A DNA stretch of 64,000 bases from contig NZ_CP129121.1 of assembly GCF_030406665.1 (NCBI RefSeq), positions 2,976,001 through 3,040,000 on the forward strand, written 5' to 3'. The notes beneath the pieces were generated by a model. The model searched no databases. It saw nothing but the letters and a program-made list of their open reading frames with translations, and was not told where the DNA came from. The translations under genes were made by a program, and so were the position numbers. Origin of the DNA: Halomonas halophila (GTDB taxonomy: Bacteria; Pseudomonadota; Gammaproteobacteria; Pseudomonadales; Halomonadaceae). This document shows, piece by piece, positions 17,430 to 25,134 of this stretch. How positions within the stretch are numbered: the first letter of the stretch is position 1; each line of letters begins with the position of its first letter.

Positions 17430-18659
17430 TTATTCCACGATCCTGTCGATGATCAGTTCTACCGGGTCGCCGTCGTGCTCGCCGACCGCCACCGCCGCGT
17501 GGCGGCCGAGGAGGTCGCCGGGTTGCGGATCGGCCTGGCCGCTGGCCGAGACCCGCGCCACCAGCCTCGCCTCGTCGACCTGGGACAGCCGTGCCTTGGG
17601 CGCCATGGCATCGCCGTCGTCGAGGGTCAGGGTCGCCGGCAGCGCGCCCAGGGTGGTGCGCGCCACCGCCAGCGGCGGCAGCTCGCCGGCGGCGTCCCGG
17701 GCCACCACGAACACCGCGGTGTCGGCGCCCAGGCGGCCGGCCAGTTCGGGCGCCAGGCTCACGCGCACGCGCAGGCCCGGGCCCTCGACGGCCTCGGGCG
17801 TCTGGCCCAGGCGGCGCTGGGCGGTGCGGATGCCCTGGCGCAGCGCCTCGGCGGACTCGGCGTCGTTCATGCCGGCGATGGCCCGGCGCCAGCGGTCGAT
17901 GGCGGTCTCGTAGTCGGCGCTCTCGAAGGCCTCGATGCCGAGCATCCCGAGCACTGTGGGCTGGGCCGGATCGGCGGCCAGGGCCTCGTCGACCAGCGCC
18001 TGCACGTTCGGGGTCAGCTCGCGGCCGGCGGCAAAATACCGCAACTGGGCCAGCTCGGCCAGCAGCCAGGGGCTTCGCTCCTCGAGCGCGAGCAGCCGGG
18101 TCAGGGCGTGGTCGGCGCGCTCCAGGCGGCCGCTGTCGCGATACAGCGGAAACAGCGAGCGCCAGACGTTGGGGTTGTCGGGCTGACGTGCGGCCTCGGC
18201 CTCCAGTCGCTCGAGCAGCCGGGGCAAAGAGGCCTCGGGGTCGGCCATCACCTGCTGCTGGAGGCGATACAGCGCCAGGTCGCCCTCGGCGCCCTCCCAG
18301 CGGTACCAGCTGGCGCTGGCCACCACCAGGGCGACCATCGTCACGGGGACCAGCCAGCGGCCGGCCCGGGGGGCCTTGAGCGGCGAGCGGGTCGAGGCCG
18401 CGGTGTCGTCGAGCAGGCTGCGCTCGAGCTCGAGGCGATCCTCGTCGAAGCGCGCCGCGTCGATCTCGCCGCGGTCGCGGGCGGCCTCCAGGGAGGCCAG
18501 GCGCCGGCGGTAGACGGCGACGTTCTGCCGCTCGGTACGCTCGCTGGCCTCGTCGTCGGCCAGCGCCCGGGCCACCGCGCCGGCGCGGCGCAGCGGCAGC
18601 ACCAGCAGCCACAGCGCCGGCACCAGCAACAGGGCGAAGGCGATCCACAGCGCGATCAT
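17430..18659 (-). CDS. ccmI: Cytochrome c biogenesis protein CcmI
   Basis: A 409-residue protein that presents apocytochrome c to the haem lyase. It has an N-terminal membrane helix (IALWIAFALLLVPALWLLVL), a short cytoplasmic coiled coil with YRRRLASLEAARDRGEID, a second helix near 130-150, and a periplasmic TPR region (VWRSLFPLYRDSGRLERADH, AQPTVLGMLGIEAFESADYE). The C-terminus is a beta-rich domain of the kind seen in E. coli CcmH's C-terminal half. It overlaps ccmH by 4 bp. Confidence 0.92.
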   Translation of the reverse strand: MIALWIAFALLLVPALWLLVLPLRRAGAVARALADDEASERTERQNVAVYRRRLASLEAARDRGEIDAARFDEDRLELERSLLDDTAASTRSPLKAPRAGRWLVPVTMVALVVASASWYRWEGAEGDLALYRLQQQVMADPEASLPRLLERLEAEAARQPDNPNVWRSLFPLYRDSGRLERADHALTRLLALEERSPWLLAELAQLRYFAAGRELTPNVQALVDEALAADPAQPTVLGMLGIEAFESADYETAIDRWRRAIAGMNDAESAEALRQGIRTAQRRLGQTPEAVEGPGLRVRVSLAPELAGRLGADTAVFVVARDAAGELPPLAVARTTLGALPATLTLDDGDAMAPKARLSQVDEARLVARVSASGQADPQPGDLLGRHAAVAVGEHDGDPVELIIDRIVE

Positions 18660-19123
18660 CGGTCATCCTCCCGCTCGAGCAGGGCATCCAGCCGGGCGCG
18701 TTCCTCGACGGAGAGCCGACTGGCCGAGGCGCGCCGGCGCGCCCGCACCAGCAGCGCCACCAGCAGGCCGCCGCCCAGCACCAGGGCCGCGGGCAGCCCC
18801 CACAGCAGCAGGGTGCGGCCCTCCAGGCGCGGGTTGTAGAGCACGTAGTCGCCGAAGCGGCTCACCATGAAGTCGAGGATCTCCTTGTCGGAGCGCCCCG
18901 CCTGCAGCTGCTCAAAGACGCGCTGGCGCATGTCGCCGGCGATCGGCGAGTCGGAGTCGTCGATCGCCTGGTTCTGGCACTTGGGGCAGCGCAGGGTCGC
19001 GGTCAGCGACTCGAAACGGTCGCGCATCACCGGGTCGTCGAACTCGCGCACCTCGATGGCGGCCTGCGCCAGGGCCGGTGTCAGCAGCGCCAGCATCAGC
19101 AGCGCACGAATCAGTCTTGCCAT
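18656..19123 (-). CDS. ccmH: Cytochrome c biogenesis thioredoxin-like CcmH (CcmL)
   Basis: A 155-residue periplasmic, membrane-anchored thiol oxidoreductase that keeps apocytochrome CXXCH cysteines reduced. A signal peptide is present (MARLIRALLMLALLTPALAQ). The redox motif LRCPKCQNQ lies near residue 45, with the typical helical-bundle segment MRQRVFEQLQAGRSDKEILD. A single membrane helix follows at about 105-128. The start at 19123 lies inside the ccmG end (13-bp overlap); the longer upstream frame is a shadow of ccmG. Confidence 0.93.
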   Translation of the reverse strand: MARLIRALLMLALLTPALAQAAIEVREFDDPVMRDRFESLTATLRCPKCQNQAIDDSDSPIAGDMRQRVFEQLQAGRSDKEILDFMVSRFGDYVLYNPRLEGRTLLLWGLPAALVLGGGLLVALLVRARRRASASRLSVEERARLDALLEREDDR

Positions 19124-19641
19124 TTCGCCACCTCCGGCAGGATCACCCGCTCGACGTCCTGGGTCGTGATGTACCCGGTGTGGTGGTAGCGGATCACGCC
19201 TTCGGCATCGACCAGGAAGGTCTCGGGGGCGCCGTAGACGCCGAGGTCGAAGCCCAGGCTGCCCTCGGGGTCGAACAGGTTGACCTCGAAGGGGTTGCCG
19301 AACTCGGCCAGGAACTCGCGGCCCTTCTCCCGGGTGTCCTTGTAGTCGACGCCGACCAGGCGCACGCCGCGCTCGGCGAGCTCGAGCAGCTGTGGCATCT
19401 CCTGCTTGCAGGTCGGGCACCACTCGCCCCAGACGTTGACCAGGGTGACCTCGCCCTTCAAGAGCGATTCGTCGAGGGTCCGCCCGGGGTCCTCCAGGGT
19501 CGTGAGGCTGAAGGCCGGGAAGGGCCTGGCCATCAGCGCCGAGTCGCGCGAGGCGGGATCGATCGACAGCCCGCGGTAGAGAAACACCGCCAGCACCAGG
19601 AAACCGGCCAGCGGCAGCAGCAGCAAAAGACGACGCGTCAT
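19111..19641 (-). CDS. ccmG: Thiol:disulfide interchange protein CcmG/DsbE
   Basis: A 176-residue membrane-anchored thioredoxin-fold protein that works with CcmH to reduce apocytochrome c. One N-terminal helix (LLLLLPLAGFLVLAVFLYRG) is followed by the active site WGEWCPTCKQE near residues 71-81 and the family segment GVYGAPETFLVD. The start at 19641 overlaps ccmF by 4 bp. The longer frame reaching 20340 is out of frame with ccmF and is rejected. Confidence 0.95.
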   Translation of the reverse strand: MTRRLLLLLPLAGFLVLAVFLYRGLSIDPASRDSALMARPFPAFSLTTLEDPGRTLDESLLKGEVTLVNVWGEWCPTCKQEMPQLLELAERGVRLVGVDYKDTREKGREFLAEFGNPFEVNLFDPEGSLGFDLGVYGAPETFLVDAEGVIRYHHTGYITTQDVERVILPEVAKWQD

Positions 19642-21629
19642 GCGCTCACCTCCCGGGCGTGGCGTTCGGGGTCGGGCGCGGTGGCGGCGCGCCGGTAGCG
19701 GCGGTCGACCACCGCCAGCACGCCACCCAGCGCCATCAGCAGCGCGCCCAGCCACAGCCAGCGCACGAAGGGCTTGTACTGGATGCGCAGCGCCCAGCTG
19801 CCGTCGCCCAGGTCCTCGCCCATGGCCACGTAGAGGTCGCGCAGCAGCCCCGGGCGCAGTGCCACGTCGGTCATCGGCATGCCACGGGCCAGATAGATGC
19901 GCTTCTCCGGCGCCATCGTGAAGCGACGGCGGCTGTCGCCGCGGCTCACCTCGAGGCGCGCGACGTCGGCGACGAAGTTGGGGCCGCGGCGATGGCCGAG
20001 GTCGGTCATGGCGAAGGTGTAGCCGGCCACCTCGACGCTGTCGCCCACCGCCATGCGCACGTTGCGCTCCACGGCGTAGTTCGAGACCACGGTCACGCCG
20101 ACGATGGTCACCGCCAGGCCCAGGTGGCCCAGCACCATGCCCCAGTGGGCCAGCGACAGCCGCTTGAGCCCGGCCAGACGCCCGTCGCTGTGGCGGCTCT
20201 TCGTCCACAGGTCCCGCACCAGCGGCAGCACCACCCACAGCGCCGCCACCAGCCCCAGCGTGACCGCGAGGTTCCACTCGCCGCCGTAGGCCAGCGGCGC
20301 CAGCAGGCCGATGACCAGCGCCACGGCACCGGAGAGCCACACCCGACGGAACAGTTCACGGGGCCGGGTGCGCTTCCAGTTGGCCAGCGGGCCGAGCCCC
20401 ATGAACAGGCACAGGATCACCGTCAGCGGCACGAACAGGGCGTTGAAGTAGGGCGGGCCGACGCTGATCTTGCCCAGGTTCAGGGCATCGAGCAGCAGCG
20501 GATAGACGGTGCCGAGCAGCACGGTGACCGTCATCACCACCAGCAGGATGTTGTTGACCAGCAGCAGGGCATCCCGGGACAGCCAGGTGAAGCCGGCGCG
20601 CTGGCTGACCCGCGGGGCGCGCAGTGCGAACAGCAGCAGCGAGGCACCCACGGTGAGGCCCAGCAGCACCAGGATGAACAGCCCCCGGGATGGATCGTTG
20701 GCGAAGGCATGCACCGAGGTCAGCACCCCGGAGCGCACCAGGAAGGTGCCCAGCAGCGACAGCGAGAAGGTGGAGATCGCCAGCAGCACCGTCCAGCTCT
20801 TGAAGGCGCCGCGCTTCTCGGTGACCGCCAGCGAGTGGATCAGCGCGGTGCCGGCCAGCCACGGCAGCAGCGAGGCGTTCTCCACCGGATCCCAGAACCA
20901 CCAGCCGCCCCAGCCCAGCTCGTAGTAGGCCCACCAGCTGCCCAGGGCGATGCCCACCGAAAGAAAGGCCCAGGCCACGTTGGTCCAGGGCCGCGCCCAG
21001 CGGGTCCAGGCCGCGTCCAGGCGGCCGCCGAGCAGCGCCGCGATGGCGAAGGCGAACACCACCGAGAACCCCACGTAGCCCATGTAGAGCATCGGTGGAT
21101 GGATGATCAGCCCGATGTCCTGCAGCAGCGGATTCAGATCGGCGCCGTCGGCGGGCGGGTTGGGCAGCAGCCGGGCGAAGGGATTGGAAGTGACCAGCAC
21201 GAAGGTCAGGAACCCGGTGGAGACCAGCCCCATCACGCCCAGTACCCGGGCCAGCATGTCGCGGGGCAGCTCGCGGGAAAAGCGGCTGACGGCGAAGGTC
21301 CAGGCGCCGAGGATCAGGCTCCACAGCAGCACCGAGCCCTCGTGATTGCCCCACACCGCGCTGGCCTTGTAGTACCAGGGCAGCAGCGAGTTGGAGTTGT
21401 CGGCCACGGTGGACACGCTGAAGTCGTCGAGCAGGAAGCTCGCGGTCAGGCAGGCGTAGGCGACGATCAGGAACAGGAACTGCCCGGTGGCCATGGGCCG
21501 GGCATAGGCCATCCACAGCGGGCGGCGGGTCGCCGCCCCGGCCAGCGGCACGATGGCCTGCAGGGCGGCCATCGCCAGCGCGATGATCAGCGCGAAGTGA
21601 CCGATCTCGGGAATCAGCGGGGTCAGCAT
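19638..21629 (-). CDS. ccmF: Haem lyase subunit CcmF
   Basis: A 663-residue polytopic inner-membrane protein that transfers haem from CcmE to apocytochrome c. It shows the WWD haem-handling motif GWGGWWFWDPVENASLLPWL, preceded by the conserved NSNSLLPWYYKASAVWGNHE and HPPMLYMGYVGFSV. Length and helix number fit the family. It lies in the ccm operon, 12 bp after ccmE. Confidence 0.97.
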   Translation of the reverse strand: MLTPLIPEIGHFALIIALAMAALQAIVPLAGAATRRPLWMAYARPMATGQFLFLIVAYACLTASFLLDDFSVSTVADNSNSLLPWYYKASAVWGNHEGSVLLWSLILGAWTFAVSRFSRELPRDMLARVLGVMGLVSTGFLTFVLVTSNPFARLLPNPPADGADLNPLLQDIGLIIHPPMLYMGYVGFSVVFAFAIAALLGGRLDAAWTRWARPWTNVAWAFLSVGIALGSWWAYYELGWGGWWFWDPVENASLLPWLAGTALIHSLAVTEKRGAFKSWTVLLAISTFSLSLLGTFLVRSGVLTSVHAFANDPSRGLFILVLLGLTVGASLLLFALRAPRVSQRAGFTWLSRDALLLVNNILLVVMTVTVLLGTVYPLLLDALNLGKISVGPPYFNALFVPLTVILCLFMGLGPLANWKRTRPRELFRRVWLSGAVALVIGLLAPLAYGGEWNLAVTLGLVAALWVVLPLVRDLWTKSRHSDGRLAGLKRLSLAHWGMVLGHLGLAVTIVGVTVVSNYAVERNVRMAVGDSVEVAGYTFAMTDLGHRRGPNFVADVARLEVSRGDSRRRFTMAPEKRIYLARGMPMTDVALRPGLLRDLYVAMGEDLGDGSWALRIQYKPFVRWLWLGALLMALGGVLAVVDRRYRRAATAPDPERHAREVSA

Positions 21630-21641
21630 GGCGTCTCCGGG

Positions 21642-22130
21642 TCAGTCCTCGGCCTCGAGCCGCTTGGCCACCTCGGCGGCCTTGTCCTGGTAGTCCTCCG
21701 GCGCATAGCCGGCCTCTTCCAGGGCCTGGGCCACCTCGGGCGGCATGTAGTTCTCGTCGTGCTTGGCCAGCACCTTGTCGGCCCGCAGCCAGCCCTCGGG
21801 CTGCAGCTGGCCGAGCACCACCACGCCCTGCCCCTCGCGGAACAGGTCCGGCAGGATGCCGCGATAGCGCACCTCGAGGTCCTCGACGTAGTCGGTGACC
21901 GTGAAGGAGACGGCCAGGCTCTCCGGGTCCCGGGCCACGCTGCCGGCCTTGACCATGCCGCCGGCGCGGATCGAGCGCTCCAGCGGGGCCTGGCCCTCGG
22001 CGATCTGCACCGGGCTGAAGAACAGGTTGATGTTGCTGCGCAGGGCGTAGAGCGTCAGACCCACGGCGATGGCGGCCAGCGTCACCAGCCCCAGGACCGC
22101 ATAGAGTTTCTGCTTGCGTTTGGCTCTCAT
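21642..22130 (-). CDS. ccmE: Haem chaperone CcmE
   Basis: A 162-residue periplasmic haem carrier with an N-terminal anchor (LYAVLGLVTLAAIAVGLTLY). The haem-binding motif is H124-D-E-N-Y128, where the histidine bonds haem covalently. The beta-barrel segment GGMVKAGSVAR and the flexible acidic C-terminus fit the family. Overlaps ccmD by 4 bp. Confidence 0.96.
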   Translation of the reverse strand: MRAKRKQKLYAVLGLVTLAAIAVGLTLYALRSNINLFFSPVQIAEGQAPLERSIRAGGMVKAGSVARDPESLAVSFTVTDYVEDLEVRYRGILPDLFREGQGVVVLGQLQPEGWLRADKVLAKHDENYMPPEVAQALEEAGYAPEDYQDKAAEVAKRLEAED

Positions 22131-22345
22131 CGGGCAGGCCTCTCGTCGGTGGAAGCGTCGGTGGCCTCGGCCTGGCGTCGCTCGCGGCGGACCCGGCGCT
22201 CGAGGTCGCGCCGCACCCGGCGGCGCTCGGCCCGGGCGTGCCAGCCCACGGCCAGCAGCAGCGCGGCGGTGGCGCCATAGGCGCTCCAGACATAGGGCGC
22301 GTGGCCGCCCATGGCGAGGAACTCGGACAGCGAATCGAAGGCCAT
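22127..22345 (-). CDS. ccmD: Haem exporter accessory protein CcmD
   Basis: A 72-residue single-helix protein that helps release holo-CcmE from the CcmABC complex. It reads MAFDSLSEFLAMGGHAPYVW, then a membrane segment (SAYGATAALLLAVGWHA), then a strongly basic tail rich in Arg, which is the family plan. The start overlaps the ccmC stop by one base (TGATG), showing coupling. Confidence 0.93.
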   Translation of the reverse strand: MAFDSLSEFLAMGGHAPYVWSAYGATAALLLAVGWHARAERRRVRRDLERRVRRERRQAEATDASTDERPAR

Positions 22346-23085
22346 CAGCGCCCCTCCTCGACCAGCGCGCGCACCCAGCGCTTGGACGACTCGCGGCGCA
22401 GGATCTCGCTGCGGGTGCGCGTCAGGGTCACGGCGATGAAGAAGCCGTAGAAGCCGAGCACCATCAGCAGCAGCGGCAGCCACATCTCGACGGGCATGGC
22501 CGGCTTCTCGATGATCGAGAAGCTGGCCGGCTGGTGCAGGGTGTACCACCAGTCCACCGAGAACTTGATGATCGGGATGTTGATCACGCCCACCATGGCC
22601 AGCACCGAGGCCGCCCGGGCGCCGCCGTCGCGGCTGACGAAGGCGCCGCGCAGGGCGATCACCCCGATATAGAGGAACAGCAGGATCAGCATCGAGGTCA
22701 GCCGGGCGTCCCACTGCCACCAGGTGCCCCAGGTGGGCACGCCCCAGACGGCGCCGGAGAACAGCGCCACGAAGGTCATGCCGGCGCCCAGCGGGGCAAT
22801 CATCGCCGCCGCCATGTCGGCCAGCTTGATCTTCCAGACCATGAAGATCAGCCCGGCCGCGGCCATGGCGACGAAGATCGACTGCGCGAGGAAGGCCGCC
22901 GGCACGTGGACATAGATGATGCGGAAGCTGTTGCCCTGCTGGTAGTCGGCCGGCGCGAAGGCCAGCCCCCAGAGCCCGCCGATCAGGATCAGCGCCACCG
23001 CCGCCAGCCACAGCGGCGTGAGCCATCGCGCGGTGATGGCGTAGAACCCCTTGGGGGAGCCGAGCTTGTGAAGGAAGGCCCACAT
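22345..23085 (-). CDS. ccmC: Haem exporter subunit CcmC
   Basis: A 246-residue, six-helix inner-membrane protein that loads haem onto CcmE. It contains the WWD motif WGVPTWGTWWQWDARLTSML and the periplasmic haem-ligand segments around IIYVHVPAAFLAQS and WWYTLHQPASF. It sits between ccmB and ccmD in the standard order. Confidence 0.97.
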   Translation of the reverse strand: MWAFLHKLGSPKGFYAITARWLTPLWLAAVALILIGGLWGLAFAPADYQQGNSFRIIYVHVPAAFLAQSIFVAMAAAGLIFMVWKIKLADMAAAMIAPLGAGMTFVALFSGAVWGVPTWGTWWQWDARLTSMLILLFLYIGVIALRGAFVSRDGGARAASVLAMVGVINIPIIKFSVDWWYTLHQPASFSIIEKPAMPVEMWLPLLLMVLGFYGFFIAVTLTRTRSEILRRESSKRWVRALVEEGR

Positions 23086-23098
23086 TACCGTCGATTCC

Positions 23099-23830
23099 TC
23101 AACCGTTGAGCGCGATGCGCAGCGCCGCCGCGATGGCGAAGGGCGCGAAGATCAGCGCCGCCGCCAGCAGCGCACCGAGAATGGCCAGATGAGCCGCCAC
23201 GACCCCGCCCTGGATCGCCGCCTGAACGGCGCCGGCGCCGAAGATCAGCACCGGTATGTAGAGCGGCAGCACCAGCAGCGAGAGCAGCACTCCGCCGCGA
23301 GCCACGCCCACGGTGAGCGCGGCGCCGATGGCGCCGATCAGGCTCAGGCTGGCGCTGCCCAGCGCCAGCGACAGCGCCAGCACGCCGTAGCTGCCCGCCG
23401 GCAGTGACAGCATCACGCCCAGCAGCGGTGCCATCAGCGCCAGCGGCAGGCCGGTCAGCAGCCAGTGCGCCGCCACCTTGGCCAGCGCCAGCACCGGCAA
23501 CGGCTGGGGCGACAGCAGCAGCTGCTCCAGGCTGCCATCCTCGGCGTCGTCGCGAAACACGCCCTCCAGGGACAGCAGCGCCGCCAGCAGCGCCGCCACC
23601 CACAGCAGGCCCGGGGCGATGGTCGCCAGCAGCACCGGCTCCGGCGAGATGCCGATCGGAAACAGGGTGATCACCAGGGCGAAGAACGCCAGCGGATTCA
23701 GCACCTCGCCGGGGCGGCGCAGCCGCAGCACCAGATCGCGGTGCAGGGTCGCCCGCCATGCGACCGCGAGCCCGCCCGCCGGCTCCCCGGCCTCGGGCAG
23801 CGGGGCCGGCCGCGACTCAGCGTTCGACAT
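23099..23830 (-). CDS. ccmB: Haem exporter permease CcmB
   Basis: A 243-residue ABC permease subunit with six predicted helices. It shows RDLVLRLRRPGEVLNPLAFF near the N-terminus and the family segment EGVFRDDAEDGSLEQLLLSP. The start at 23830 gives a 14-bp overlap with ccmA; upstream extension to 23911 would run into ccmA coding and lacks family support. Confidence 0.94.
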   Translation of the reverse strand: MSNAESRPAPLPEAGEPAGGLAVAWRATLHRDLVLRLRRPGEVLNPLAFFALVITLFPIGISPEPVLLATIAPGLLWVAALLAALLSLEGVFRDDAEDGSLEQLLLSPQPLPVLALAKVAAHWLLTGLPLALMAPLLGVMLSLPAGSYGVLALSLALGSASLSLIGAIGAALTVGVARGGVLLSLLVLPLYIPVLIFGAGAVQAAIQGGVVAAHLAILGALLAAALIFAPFAIAAALRIALNG

Positions 23831-24461
23831 CGTCGCTTCCCTCGCCCAGCGACAGGCAGCGCAGGCCGGCCGAGGCACGCAGTTCGTGATGGGTGGTGAC
23901 CAGCACGGCACCGCCGCGGGCGGTATGGGCCTCGAGGCGCGCCTCGAGGGCGGCCACGCCGTCCCGGTCGATGGCCGTGAAGGGCTCGTCGAGCACCCAC
24001 AGCGGTCGCGGCGTCAGCTCCAGCCGTGCCAGGGCCACGCGGCGCTGCTGCCCGGCGGAGAGCTGGGCGGCGGGCAGATCCTCGAAGCCGACCAGCCCGA
24101 CCCGCTCGAGCGCCGCCAGGCGCGTCGGCTCGTCGCCCCGCTCGCCGGCCAGCGCCTGATACCAGGCCAGATTCTCCAGCGGCGTCAGCGTCGCCTTCAC
24201 CCCCGGGGCGTGCCCCAGGTACAGCAGGCTGGCGAGGAAGTCGCGCCGCACCCGGCGCAGCGGGGCGTCGTTCCACAGCACCTCGCCTTCGTGGTCCATC
24301 AGCTGGCCGGAGAGGATCTTGAGCAGGGTGGTCTTGCCGCTGCCGTTGGGGCCTTCGACGCGCAGGATCTCGCCGGCCCGGACCTCCAGATCGAGATCGT
24401 GGAACAGCCAGCGGTCGTCTCGCTCACAGGCCAGCCGCCGGGCTTGCAGACGCAGGCTCAA
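23817..24461 (-). CDS. ccmA: Haem exporter ATP-binding subunit CcmA
   Basis: A 214-residue ABC ATPase that drives release of holo-CcmE. Walker A is EGPNGSGKTTLLK near 36-48, the signature is AQLSAGQQRRVALARL, Walker B is LWVLDEPFTAID, and the switch histidine lies in VTTHHE. It is the first gene of the ccmABCDEFGHI operon. It is divergent from the LexA-like gene across a 205-bp gap. Confidence 0.97.
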   Translation of the reverse strand: MSLRLQARRLACERDDRWLFHDLDLEVRAGEILRVEGPNGSGKTTLLKILSGQLMDHEGEVLWNDAPLRRVRRDFLASLLYLGHAPGVKATLTPLENLAWYQALAGERGDEPTRLAALERVGLVGFEDLPAAQLSAGQQRRVALARLELTPRPLWVLDEPFTAIDRDGVAALEARLEAHTARGGAVLVTTHHELRASAGLRCLSLGEGSDDVER

Positions 24462-24544
24462 GGCACTCTCCAGGCGCGGATAACATGGCTCGGCACTCTA
24501 CACGGAAAGGGTTTTCATCGCCAGCCGGGCCCCGGCCCGGAAGC

Positions 24545-24574
24545 GCCGGGGGCTGACCTGCATCAGCCCCCGGC
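24545..24574. repeat. Perfect hairpin in the ccmA/LexA-like divergent gap
   Basis: A 12-bp perfect inverted repeat (24545-24556 with 24563-24574) with a 6-nt loop, ending 14 bp before the -35 element of the SOS promoter. Neither flanking gene ends here, so it is not an obvious terminator. It could be the end of a lost transcript or a protein-binding site. Confidence 0.5.
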
Positions 24575-24588
24575 TGGAAACGCCGCCC

Positions 24589-24616
24589 TTGCCAGATGCC
24601 GATCGCCTGCTATGCT
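24589..24616 (+). promoter_or_regulatory. Promoter of the LexA-like/yigZ operon
   Basis: TTGCCA (24589-24594) and TATGCT (24611-24616) with 16-bp spacing. Transcription would start near 24623, directly at the LexA box. Downstream GGGAG (24653-24657) serves the ATG at 24667. Confidence 0.65.
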
Positions 24617-24625
24617 GGCCAAGTA

Positions 24626-24641
24626 CTGTATGTATCAACAG
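24626..24641. promoter_or_regulatory. LexA (SOS) box
   Basis: CTGTATGTATCAACAG fits the gammaproteobacterial LexA consensus CTG-N10-CAG with both half-sites intact, and is flanked by TA on the left and TC on the right. It overlaps the expected transcription start of the promoter at 24589-24616, where LexA would block RNA polymerase. Confidence 0.85.
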
Positions 24642-24666
24642 TCACTGCCGACGGGAGATGCCGCGC

Positions 24667-25134
24667 ATGTCACTCGCCCCACAGTACCTGCTCCGCCAGC
24701 CCAACCTGCCCATCGCCGAGGCCTGGATGCCGCTCGATGACCGCGACCTGGTCGAAGTGCCCCTGCTGGGCAGCGTCGCCGCCGGCGTGCCCATCGACGC
24801 CTGCATCGATGCCGGCAGCGTCGAGGTGCCGAAGCGCATGGTCAAGCGCAACACCTATGCGCTGCGCGTGCGCGGCGACTCGATGATCGATTGCAACATC
24901 TTCGACGGGGATGTGATCATCATCGAACGTCGCGAGAGCGCCGAGAACGGCGAGACCGCGGTGGTGATGATCAACGATCAGGAGGTCACCCTGAAGAAGC
25001 TCTACATCGAGAAGTCCGGCGTGCGTCTTCAGCCGGCCAACGAGGCCATGCCGCCCATCTACCTCAAGAACAGCGACATCCAGGTGCTGGGACTGGTGAT
25101 GGGCGTGGTGCGCCAGACGGACCTGGCCGCCTGA
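24667..25134 (+). CDS. LexA/UmuD-like S24 peptidase without DNA-binding domain
   Basis: A 155-residue protein made almost only of the LexA C-terminal autopeptidase domain. The cleavage site is A39-G40 in LLGSVAAGVPI, the nucleophile is S72 in RGDSMID, and the general base is K110 in VTLKKL, so self-cleavage should be possible. The first 28 residues are too short and unlike the LexA winged helix. UmuD is the closest functional model, but there is no umuC next to it. The ATG at 24667 has GGGAG 9 nt upstream; the in-frame ATG at 24658 is too close to that ribosome site. Expression should be SOS-induced from the LexA box. It overlaps yigZ by one base. Confidence 0.85.
   Translation: MSLAPQYLLRQPNLPIAEAWMPLDDRDLVEVPLLGSVAAGVPIDACIDAGSVEVPKRMVKRNTYALRVRGDSMIDCNIFDGDVIIIERRESAENGETAVVMINDQEVTLKKLYIEKSGVRLQPANEAMPPIYLKNSDIQVLGLVMGVVRQTDLAA

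Noticed and set aside
14850..18839. Long antisense reading frame (1329 codons) opposite smc and ccmI
   Set aside because: GC-rich third positions and the repetitive coiled-coil codons of smc keep the opposite frame open; the translation has no domain and is low-complexity.
24589..24666. 26-residue N-terminal extension of the LexA-like protein
   Set aside because: It would run through the -10 element, the LexA box and the ribosome site; the ATG at 24667 has a well-placed GGGAG.
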